In this document: positions 58,078 to 64,000 of the stretch, one piece after another | How the letters are laid out: the number at the start of each line of letters is the position of its first letter | Position numbering within the stretch: position 1 is the first letter of the stretch | Source: an uncultured bacterium | GTDB taxonomy: Bacteria; Bacillota; Clostridia; Oscillospirales; Ruminococcaceae | DNA length: 64,000 nt | Reading direction: 5' to 3' | Assembly (NCBI GenBank): GCA_905215965.1 | Contig: CAJMSD010000001.1 | Span: forward strand, 372,001 to 436,000 | Position numbers and translations under genes: made by a program | The notes under the pieces: generated by a model | Told to the model about the DNA's origin: nothing | Seen by the model: the letters and a program-made list of their open reading frames with translations, nothing else | Database searches by the model: none

Positions 58078-58770
58078 ATGAATAATCATTCTATAGGCAA
58101 CATCAACACTTTGGGAAAAGTAAGCAGAGTTCTGATAGGCATAGGTCAGGCGGTTCTAATTATCGGCTTCGTTTTTTCAATTATTTTTTCTGTTGCTTCG
58201 TTCTTTTTAGACGATGACGCTTTTCATTTAGATGTGCAGGGGAGCGTTGATCTTTATGTGAATGCCGAAGGCTTTCCTGTAAGACTTTCCGACGAGGACG
58301 TTGATATACTAAACGGTCAGGAAATTAAGATAGGAAAAGCAAATCTGAAGATCAACAATGCGCATTTCGAAGATGATGAAATCGCAGTTAATGCAGAAAT
58401 GGGCATGAAGGAGATGGACGGAGGAGATATTGCTTTTCCGTTGGCAATGGGATTCCTCTATGCGGCTTTGAATATCGCGCTTATCTTTTTGATAACCGTT
58501 TTTGGCTCGCGCCTTGCAAAAGCTTTTTCAAAATGCGAATCTCCCTTTGAAGAAAACGTTATCCAAAAAATGAAACAGCTGGGATTTTCAATGATCCCGT
58601 GGGCTGCGGTTTCGTGCATCGGCTTCTCTTTTGACAGCGATTCATTTAAACTGAGCGTTGGTTCTGATCTGAATGTCACGGCGATCTTTCTGGTGATAAT
58701 CGTGCTGCTTTTTGTGTACATTTTTGATTACGGCGCACAGCTTCAGCACGAATCCGACGAGACACTGTGA
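58078..58770 (+). CDS. DUF2975-like membrane protein
   Basis: 230 aa. Four membrane helices: around residues 20-42, 125-147, 165-182 and 198-220. An extracytoplasmic segment between helices 1 and 2 contains VDLYVNAEGFPVRLSDEDVD. Paired with a small Cro/CI-type HTH gene 10 bp downstream, which is the regular genomic partner of DUF2975 proteins. Role unknown. GGAGG site before ATG 58078. Confidence 0.78.
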   Translation: MNNHSIGNINTLGKVSRVLIGIGQAVLIIGFVFSIIFSVASFFLDDDAFHLDVQGSVDLYVNAEGFPVRLSDEDVDILNGQEIKIGKANLKINNAHFEDDEIAVNAEMGMKEMDGGDIAFPLAMGFLYAALNIALIFLITVFGSRLAKAFSKCESPFEENVIQKMKQLGFSMIPWAAVSCIGFSFDSDSFKLSVGSDLNVTAIFLVIIVLLFVYIFDYGAQLQHESDETL

Positions 58771-58780
58771 GGGTAGAGAT

Positions 58781-58996
58781 ATGTCAATAATATTAAGGCT
58801 TGACCGCGTAATGGCAGACAGGAAAATGAGTCTGAATGAATTAAGCGCAAAGGTCGGCGTAAGCAATGTGAATCTCTCAAAGCTTAAAACAGGGAAGGTG
58901 AGCGCGGTAAGGTTTTCGACGCTTAACGCGATCTGTAAGGCTTTGGATTGTCAGCCGGGAGATGTTCTTGAATTTATCGACGACGGTCAACAGTGA
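58781..58996 (+). CDS. Small Cro/CI-type (YozG-like) HTH regulator
   Basis: 71 aa from ATG 58781. Single HTH domain: MSLNELSAKVGVSNVNLSKL followed by FSTLNAICKALDCQPGDVLE, typical of the YozG-like XRE subgroup. The frame continues upstream but that part overlaps the DUF2975 gene without a start signal. Probably controls the operator repeats upstream of its own operon. Confidence 0.9.
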   Translation: MSIILRLDRVMADRKMSLNELSAKVGVSNVNLSKLKTGKVSAVRFSTLNAICKALDCQPGDVLEFIDDGQQ

Positions 58997-59027
58997 TGAA
59001 TACGGGCCAAGGTTTCCAATAAAAAAG

Positions 59028-59055
59028 AAAAGGGAGCATTTGCTCCCTTTTGTTG
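59028..59055 (+). terminator. Terminator after the HTH gene
   Basis: AAAAGGGAGC-attt-GCTCCCTTTT then a T-rich run; it also lies just after the convergent tyrS stop. Confidence 0.8.
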
Positions 59056-59061
59056 TTGTTA

Positions 59062-60279
59062 TTATTTAACGATTGCTTTATGGAAAATCTTTTTTCCTTT
59101 GCGGATTATCGTTTCTCCGTCAAGAGTTATCATTGCTTTCGGGTCAGAAATTTTTGTATCGTTGACCGAAATTCCTCCCTGCTGAACGAGACGGCGTCCC
59201 TCCGAGATCGACGGAGCAAGTCCGGTTTTCACAAGCAGAGTGAGTATTCCGACAGCGCTGTCCTGAAGCTCGTCGGCAGATATTTCCGTGGTGGGCATAT
59301 TTTCCGCAGAACCTGCTCCGCCGAATACAGCCTTAGCCGCATCGCGCGCCTTATTTGCTTCATCTTCGCCGTGAACAAGCTTTGTAAGCTCGTAAGCCAG
59401 AAGCTCCTTAGCCTTGTTGAACTCAGCGCCCTCCATGTTTTTCTCCATTTCCTCGATCTCCTCGATAGGAACAAAGGTGAGCATTTTCAGGCATTTGATA
59501 ACGTCGGAATCGGAAACGTTTCTCCAGTACTGGAAGAACTCGTAGGGAGAAGTCTTTTCGGGATCGAGCCATACTGCGCCCTTTTCGGTCTTACCCATTT
59601 TCTTGCCCTCGCTGTTCAGCAGGAGAGTTATCGTCATTGCATGAGCGTCCTTGCCGAGCTTTTTGCGGATAAGCTCCGTACCGCCGAGCATATTTGCCCA
59701 TTGATCGTCTCCGCCAAACTGCATATTACAGCCGTATTTTTGATAGAGCATATAGAAATCGTAGCTCTGCATTATCATATAGTTGAATTCAAGGAAGGTG
59801 AGACCGCGTTCCATACGCTGCTTGTAGCATTCGAAGGTAAGCATTTTGTTTACCGAGAAGCAAGCTCCGACCTCACGCAGAACGTCCACGTAATTAAGGT
59901 CAAGAAGCCAGTCCGCGTTGTTTACAACAATAGCTTTATCGTCGGAAAAGTCGATAAAACGGCTCATCTGCTTTTTAAAGCATTCTACGTTGTGCTGTAT
60001 CGTTTCGGGAGTAAGCATTTTTCTCATGTCCGATTTCCCTGACGGATCGCCTATCATACCGGTGCCTCCGCCGAGCAGAGCGATAGGCTTGTTTCCTGCC
60101 ATTTGCAGACGCTTCATAAGGCAGAGAGCCATGAAATGTCCAACGTGAAGGCTGTCGGCAGTCGGGTCAAAGCCGATGTAAAAGGTTGCTTTTCCCGTGT
60201 TGATAAGTTCCTTGATCTCTTCCTCGTTTGTAAGCTGAGCAAGAAGACCTCTTCTTTGAAGTTCCTCAAATAAAGTCAT
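59062..60279 (-). CDS. tyrS: Tyrosyl-tRNA synthetase
   Basis: 405 aa, TyrRS class I. HIGH-type motif HVGHF after YIGFDPTADSL, GGGTGMIGDPSGKSDMR, QYGGDDQW-type site (NMQFGGDDQWANML) and KMSKS-type KKMGKTEKG, then a C-terminal S4 RNA-binding domain (LVQQGGISVNDTKI). Second gene of a T-box-controlled unit behind a radical SAM gene, 47 bp apart, with its own AAGGAG site. Confidence 0.97.
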   Translation of the reverse strand: MTLFEELQRRGLLAQLTNEEEIKELINTGKATFYIGFDPTADSLHVGHFMALCLMKRLQMAGNKPIALLGGGTGMIGDPSGKSDMRKMLTPETIQHNVECFKKQMSRFIDFSDDKAIVVNNADWLLDLNYVDVLREVGACFSVNKMLTFECYKQRMERGLTFLEFNYMIMQSYDFYMLYQKYGCNMQFGGDDQWANMLGGTELIRKKLGKDAHAMTITLLLNSEGKKMGKTEKGAVWLDPEKTSPYEFFQYWRNVSDSDVIKCLKMLTFVPIEEIEEMEKNMEGAEFNKAKELLAYELTKLVHGEDEANKARDAAKAVFGGAGSAENMPTTEISADELQDSAVGILTLLVKTGLAPSISEGRRLVQQGGISVNDTKISDPKAMITLDGETIIRKGKKIFHKAIVK

Positions 60280-60326
60280 AAAAATTCTCCTTATTGATTT
60301 ATTAATGCATTACTGCATAAAGCATT

Positions 60327-61208
60327 CTAAAAAAATGACAGCTGTCTGTTGCCGTAACCGCGCTTATAGGCGGAGATGATGCTTTTCATGCTGTAGAGTA
60401 TACCGAAACGCTCGCATTCGGAAACAAAAACGTTCCATAATCTTTTGGCATTCGGTGAAACGCATTCATAGCGGTCGCCGTAATACTGCTTATATTTTGC
60501 TGATATTCCGGGAAACAGCTTATCAAGCCTGCTGAAATAGTGTTCTCTCTGGTTTGCTCTGAGCGTCATGCCGAAAAACGGATAAATGCAGCGTACTCCG
60601 CATTGACGAGCGGTTCTGACGATTTTGACGATGTTATCCTCACTGTCCTCGATAAACGGAAGAATCGGCATAAGAGTAATTCCCGTGAAAAGTCCGCTTT
60701 CCGACATTTTCGCAAGAGCTTCAAATCTTTCGGAGGATACGGAGACGTTCGGTTCTATAAGTCTGCAAAGATCATCGTCTGCGGTAGTTATCGTCAATTT
60801 GCAAAGTACCGGAGAATGTTCGGATATCTGCCTATAGAGATCTATATCCCGCGTAATAAGCGCAGATTTGGTTATTACCGTAGTTCCGAAATTATAGGCG
60901 TCGATCAGCATTAAGGCTTTTTCGGTAAGCCGTTCATCTTTTTCAAACGGATTATACGGATCGCTCATTGCTCCTGTACCTATAACGCCGGTCTTGACCT
61001 TTCTCCGCAGTTCGTCACGGAGTATTTCTATACAATTTTCTTTTGCCCGCACCGTATCAAAATTATCGATACGGTAGCATTCGCTTCTGCTGTCACAATA
61101 AATACAGCCATGACAGCAGCCGCGGTATAGATTCATGTTATAATCGTTCCCGAACCATTCGGACGTTTTATTTTTTTGTAAAATTGTTTTAGCAGGTATT
61201 TTTTCCAT
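60327..61208 (-). CDS. SPL-family radical SAM protein
   Basis: 293 aa from ATG 61208 with a CGGAGA site 10 nt upstream; the longer frame would run into the T-box terminator. The N-terminus LYRGCCHGCIYCDSRSECYR gives the C-x3-C-x2-C cluster motif. MSDPYNPFEKDERLTEKAL and TLMPILPFIEDSEDN are typical of the Rv2578c/SPL-like radical SAM group (spore photoproduct lyase relatives). Reaction unknown. It lies between a Tyr T-box leader and tyrS, so tyrosine starvation should raise its expression. Confidence 0.85.
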   Translation of the reverse strand: MEKIPAKTILQKNKTSEWFGNDYNMNLYRGCCHGCIYCDSRSECYRIDNFDTVRAKENCIEILRDELRRKVKTGVIGTGAMSDPYNPFEKDERLTEKALMLIDAYNFGTTVITKSALITRDIDLYRQISEHSPVLCKLTITTADDDLCRLIEPNVSVSSERFEALAKMSESGLFTGITLMPILPFIEDSEDNIVKIVRTARQCGVRCIYPFFGMTLRANQREHYFSRLDKLFPGISAKYKQYYGDRYECVSPNAKRLWNVFVSECERFGILYSMKSIISAYKRGYGNRQLSFF

Positions 61209-61462
61209 GCAACGTATCTCCGAAACGCAAAAAACCCCAGACAGCCAAAGGCCGTCTGAGGACGAAATAACTCGTGGTACCACCTCAGTTTATCGGACAA
61301 TTTTATCCGACCTCTGAAGCTGTAACGGGCATACCCGTGCTTCCCTAATAGTCTTCAGGAAACAAACTCCCGGAGGTAATTCACATTCATTCCCGTTTTC
61401 CTTGCACCGTCCGGAAAATCTCTGCATTCGCAGAATGAAAGCTACTTGATCCGTTCAACGTT
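61209..61462 (-). promoter_or_regulatory. T-box leader, probably tyrosine specific
   Basis: Minus-strand leader of about 250 nt. The T-box CTGAGGTGGTACCACGAG (61288-61271) forms an antiterminator whose CTGAGG (61288-61283) pairs with CCTCAG (61261-61256). The competing terminator CAGACGGCC-ttt-GGCTGTCTG plus six T is at 61258-61229. TGAAT-TAC-C in stem I aligns with the TGAAG-TTC-A of the Phe leader and gives TAC (Tyr), agreeing with tyrS downstream. TGGT fits the ACCA end of tRNA-Tyr. Confidence 0.87.
61229..61258 (-). terminator. Regulated terminator of the Tyr T-box
   Basis: 9-bp stem with loop of 3, followed by GGGG and six T on the minus strand; mutually exclusive with the T-box antiterminator. 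Confidence 0.85.
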
Positions 61463-61468
61463 TTTTTT

Positions 61469-61497
61469 ATCATAACATATTCCGTCCGCATTGTCAA
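61469..61497 (-). promoter_or_regulatory. Promoter of the T-box / radical SAM / tyrS unit
   Basis: Minus strand TTGACA (61497-61492), 17-bp spacer, TATGAT (61474-61469). Confidence 0.8.
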
Positions 61498-61538
61498 GAG
61501 GGTAGTGATTGTTAATATAAAAAATAATATAAAACCTA

Positions 61539-61567
61539 TTGACAATCGCAAATTTATCGTGTATAAT
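61539..61567 (+). promoter_or_regulatory. tRNA-Thr promoter
   Basis: TTGACA (61539-61544), 17-bp spacer, TATAAT (61562-61567); both hexamers are consensus. Confidence 0.9.
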
Positions 61568-61581
61568 TATACACGTTAAAT

Positions 61582-61657
61582 GCTGATGTGGCACAGTTGG
61601 TAGCGCAACGCCTTGGTAAGGCGTAGGTCGTCGGTTCAAGTCCGATCATCAGCTCCA
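61582..61657 (+). tRNA. tRNA-Thr (anticodon GGT)
   Basis: 76 nt with encoded CCA. The acceptor GCTGATG pairs with CATCAGC. The anticodon loop TTGGTAA gives GGT, reading ACC/ACU. The T-loop is GGTTCAAGTCC. The 3' end is the likely attachment site of the element whose integrase gene follows. Confidence 0.97.
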
Positions 61658-61725
61658 AAACAAATACCGATAGATAGGCGTTTTCCTGTTATGGGAGGAC
61701 GCTTATTTATTTTGTCAGGATACAG

Positions 61726-61745
61726 TTTGTGCGCTATTTGTGCGC
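61726..61745 (+). repeat. Tandem TTTGTGCGC repeats beside the tRNA
   Basis: TTTGTGCGC at 61726-61734 and again at 61737-61745, 11 bp apart. Short direct repeats between a tRNA attachment site and an integrase gene are often integrase arm-type binding sites; that role is inferred here. Confidence 0.5.
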
Positions 61746-61764
61746 CATTGATATAAAAAACTAC

Positions 61765-61794
61765 GGACTTTCCGCTGTGGGAAGTCCTTTTTTT
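61765..61794. terminator. Bidirectional terminator between tRNA-Thr and integrase
   Basis: GGACTTTCC-gctgt-GGGAAGTCC, a 9-bp stem with one G-T pair, followed by seven T on the plus strand and preceded by an A run for the minus strand. Confidence 0.85.
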
Positions 61795-61795
61795 G

Positions 61796-63055
61796 TTACC
61801 CTGTAAGCTCCTCGGGAAGCCTTACAGCCTGCTCCGCCTTACTGCTCTTTTGAGTGATGAGCATATCCTGAAGAACGTTCGCAGCAGCTTCATCAGCTTC
61901 AGCTATGCAGTGCAGATACTTGTTTGTAGTCGAGATGTCACCGTGTCCGAGACGCTCCTGCACCTGTTTGATGTTCACTCCACCATACAGCAGCAGTGTA
62001 GCAGAAGTGTGCCGCAGGGAATGGAATTTGCGGTGCTTCATACCGTTTTTCTGGAGGAACTTGCTGAACTGCTTTGTCGGCGTCTGAGGATTCATAATCT
62101 CGCCGCTCCACTGCGTAAAGATCCATTCGTCACCAATCCAAGCGGTGCCAAGCTCTGCCGCCTGACGTTCCTTCTCGGCTCTGAGGAGCAGGACGAGATC
62201 AATACAATGTTGATTGACCGTTATTGTTCGCACCTCGTAATCTTTCGGCGGTTTGGTCTTTATCGGCTCTCCGGGGAGCTTGTATGCAGATCGTTCGACA
62301 GTGAGCTTATTCCTCTCGTAGTCAAAGTCGGAGAATTTCAGTCCCACAAGCTCGCCGCAGCGGCAGCCGGTCATGATCGCAAGCTGTACAAGCACCTGAA
62401 ACTGCAAATCCTCCTGCTCCAGACATTCAAGCATCTGAGCTGCTTCCTGCTTGCTGAATATCTCTATCTTAGGAGCTACGACCTTTTGCAGAGTGAGCTT
62501 TTCGGCGTTTGCCGGATTTGACGTGATAATATCGAGTTTTACCGCCTGTTTGAGTATGGATTGAAGGACTACGAGTTTTCGGCGGATAGTTGCCTGTGAG
62601 AGCTTTGGATTGTTCTCATCAACGGTCCCGTCCTTTTTCTGGCGGACATCTCCCTGCAAATACTGGATAAACTGCTGAACGTGTGCAGGTCTGAGCTCAG
62701 AGAGCTTGATGTGTCCGAGGAGAGGGATTATCAGCTTGTCGATAGTTCGGCTGTATTCGTGCCATATACGAGGAGCGAGGACATCTTTCTTTATTTCAAG
62801 GTACATCGGACAGAAGTCAGCGAGTTTGATGTTCCTGTTCGCTCCGATCTGACCGCTGCGGCACTGCTCCTCGAACAAAAGAGCCTGCCGCTGAACTTCC
62901 TTTTCTATCTGCTTTGAAGTCATGCCCGGAGCAGGCTTATAGCTCATCGTGTACGGTTTCAAGCGCTTTCCCTTGCTGTCGTAGCCGTGGTATACCCTGA
63001 TTGTATAGGAAGTGATCTCGCCGTTTTTATTGATCCTCGGGGTTATGTTTGCCAT
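61796..63055 (-). CDS. int: Tyrosine recombinase / integrase
   Basis: 419 aa. N-terminal AP2-like arm-binding part (IRVYHGYDSKGKRLKPY), SAM-like core-binding domain (about 65-170) and catalytic domain with Arg in MTGCRCGELVGL, HSLRHTSATLLLYGG, the GH of ERLGHGDISTT and the nucleophile Tyr in NKYLH. Typical of integrases of ICEs, phages and islands that insert into tRNA genes. It overlaps the end of the repressor gene by 29 nt and points toward tRNA-Thr, 140 bp away. Confidence 0.96.
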   Translation of the reverse strand: MANITPRINKNGEITSYTIRVYHGYDSKGKRLKPYTMSYKPAPGMTSKQIEKEVQRQALLFEEQCRSGQIGANRNIKLADFCPMYLEIKKDVLAPRIWHEYSRTIDKLIIPLLGHIKLSELRPAHVQQFIQYLQGDVRQKKDGTVDENNPKLSQATIRRKLVVLQSILKQAVKLDIITSNPANAEKLTLQKVVAPKIEIFSKQEAAQMLECLEQEDLQFQVLVQLAIMTGCRCGELVGLKFSDFDYERNKLTVERSAYKLPGEPIKTKPPKDYEVRTITVNQHCIDLVLLLRAEKERQAAELGTAWIGDEWIFTQWSGEIMNPQTPTKQFSKFLQKNGMKHRKFHSLRHTSATLLLYGGVNIKQVQERLGHGDISTTNKYLHCIAEADEAAANVLQDMLITQKSSKAEQAVRLPEELTG

Positions 63056-63725
63056 TGTTCTCGGCCTCCTCGCTTATATAGTCTTCATAATGTTCTATCA
63101 TATCATTTGCAATAAGCTCTAAGTGCTTAAAAAGTCCCCATTTTTTAAATTCAAACCATTCTTTTTCATTTTCTATATCTTGCTCGTAATCGTAAACAGC
63201 ATTATCTTCTTCTTTTGAATAATCTGGATTTAATCGTTCTTCCTCACTTATATGGTATTCTTTTCTTTGATTTATGGATAAAATAGATTCTTCTGACAGT
63301 TTTTTTTGGTTTAATGTACAAGATAAGCTATAACAGAATAACCAGAACTCTATGTCTGATATAAGATAATCAGCCATTTTTAACTGGGAACATAGAAGTT
63401 TTTTCTTTTTTGTGTTAGATGTATCATTTTTAAATACTTGAAATTTTTTTATTGCATATTCACTCAGCCCTGTCACTTCACAAGCTGCCTGCACTCGATT
63501 ATCAAGGCTCTTGACATCAGACAGTCCAAGAAGGTAATCAGCTGATACCTCATAATGTTTTGCTATGTTATAGATCAGCTCAATGTTAGGGGTACGCTCA
63601 TTAGTCTCATATCGGCTCAGGCTCTGCCTTGTGATACCGACAGCCTTAGCAAGCTGATCCTGAGTCTCTCCACGCTCCTCACGGAGATTTAGCAGACGCT
63701 CTCCGAAAACCTTTCTTATATCCAT
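63027..63725 (-). CDS. XRE-family repressor of the integrated element
   Basis: 232 aa. N-terminal Cro/CI HTH: FGERLLNLREERGETQDQLA, GITRQSLSRYETNERTPNIE and YEVSADYLLGLSD. The C-terminal 150 residues are acidic and unassigned, with two Lys/Glu-rich helices. Such proteins repress the divergent excision or transfer genes of ICEs and phages. AGGAGG site; co-directional with int and overlapping it, so both may be repressed together. Confidence 0.88.
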   Translation of the reverse strand: MDIRKVFGERLLNLREERGETQDQLAKAVGITRQSLSRYETNERTPNIELIYNIAKHYEVSADYLLGLSDVKSLDNRVQAACEVTGLSEYAIKKFQVFKNDTSNTKKKKLLCSQLKMADYLISDIEFWLFCYSLSCTLNQKKLSEESILSINQRKEYHISEEERLNPDYSKEEDNAVYDYEQDIENEKEWFEFKKWGLFKHLELIANDMIEHYEDYISEEAENNGKHNPEDQ

Positions 63726-63801
63726 ATATAGACCTCCTATTGTTGATGTATAATCGTCATGTACATTTTTGGTGCATTTTGCATTTTAATAGTTCCAGAT
63801 A

Positions 63802-63830
63802 TTGACTTTTGACAAAAGGTGCGGTATAAT
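63802..63830 (+). promoter_or_regulatory. Promoter of the rightward element genes
   Basis: TTGACT (63802-63807), 17-bp spacer, TATAAT (63825-63830), divergent from the repressor. Confidence 0.75.
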
Positions 63831-63842
63831 ATAAGTACGCTC

Positions 63843-63886
63843 CAATCATCACCACAATCACATATTAACACACTTGATGATGATTG
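63843..63886. promoter_or_regulatory. Inverted repeat, candidate repressor operator
   Basis: CAATCATCA (63843-63851) and TGATGATTG (63878-63886) are perfect inverted copies just downstream of the rightward promoter, in the repressor's divergent control region. Confidence 0.55.
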
Positions 63887-63918
63887 TCAAGAGCAATTTC
63901 AAAGAAGGAGGAAAATCT

Positions 63919-64000
63919 ATGTACAACAAGGACATTCGCAGCTATGCAAAGGAACACGGTGTATTTCTCTGGCAGGTCGCAAAGGTTATGGGTATCTCTG
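63919..64000 (+). CDS. Small element protein, 5' part only
   Basis: 27 codons visible: MYNKDIRSYAKEHGVFLWQV, then AKVMGIS, cut by the right edge. The pattern of a short helix followed by LWQVAKVMGIS resembles small HTH-like proteins common beside ICE and phage repressors in clostridia. AAGGAGG site before ATG 63919. It would be the first rightward gene under the divergent promoter. Confidence 0.6.
   Translation, partial: MYNKDIRSYAKEHGVFLWQVAKVMGIS

Noticed and set aside
59050..60042. 330-aa plus-strand frame opposite tyrS
   Set aside because: Antisense shadow of tyrS, which has all synthetase motifs.

Overview
The window looks like a chromosome segment of a Gram-positive, fibre- or starch-degrading gut anaerobe of the Ruminococcus/Oscillospiraceae type. 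The signs are two proteins with type I dockerin domains, threonine-rich (TTTT) linkers in secreted proteins, lipoproteins with Firmicutes lipoboxes, strong AGGAGG ribosome binding sites, T-box leaders, a TPP riboswitch and a clostridial thiamine operon. The genus is an inference from these traits; no ribosomal RNA gene is present.

Layout. 1-600: start of a ribbon-helix-helix-like gene, a possible structured RNA and AT-rich inverted repeats. 0.6-3.7 kb: a VTC-domain / DUF4956 / Cthe_2159-type lipoprotein operon. 3.7-5.8 kb: a REP-like element between two similar promoters, then a secreted dockerin-M6 metalloprotease. 5.8-8.9 kb: a ferrous iron operon (feoA-feoA-feoB-small Cys-rich protein) with four copies of a GTTAG-N6-CTAAC dyad. 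8.9-20.4 kb: a metallopeptidase-like lipoprotein, a phosphoesterase, a DUF2079 membrane protein, a second dockerin protein with an apparent ATA start, a YgjP-like peptidase, a DUF5131 protein, a HAD phosphatase, D-lactate dehydrogenase and glycogen synthase. 20.6-22.0 kb: tRNA-Ser and ispDF. 22.2-28.7 kb: TPP riboswitch and thiS-F-G-H-tenI-like-thiED-thiC. 28.8-34.0 kb: two-component system plus FtsX-type ABC transporter. 34.0-39.9 kb: SDR, membrane proteins, a PrsA/SurA-like lipoprotein, a CmpB-type permease beside an ABC-like protein lacking ATPase residues, an LUD protein and hpf. 40.0-43.1 kb: FHA-FtsW/RodA-PBP cell wall cluster. 43.2-45.4 kb: GH130 phosphorylase and an SGNH/CE2-like esterase. 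45.4-50.8 kb: homoserine dehydrogenase with a separate ACT regulator, divergent from a heterodimeric ABC exporter. 50.8-53.9 kb: lipoprotein, NAD(P)HX repair enzyme and a membrane protein. 54.0-57.9 kb: Phe T-box and pheST. 58-61.5 kb: DUF2975/HTH pair and a Tyr T-box unit holding a radical SAM gene and tyrS. 61.5-64 kb: tRNA-Thr followed by integrase, repressor and the start of an integrated element.

The sequence is densely regulated. Two T-boxes and one riboswitch can be read directly. Promoters with exactly 17-bp spacers are frequent. Operator-like repeats sit upstream of feo, the ABC/two-component module, hpf, and the DUF2975 unit. No complete novel defence-type system was recognised. The most unusual signals are the feo dyads, the CmpB/pseudo-ABC pair, the ATA-start dockerin gene, the radical SAM gene inside the Tyr T-box unit, the N-to-C metal-site change in the phosphoesterase and the unassigned structured RNA near the left edge.
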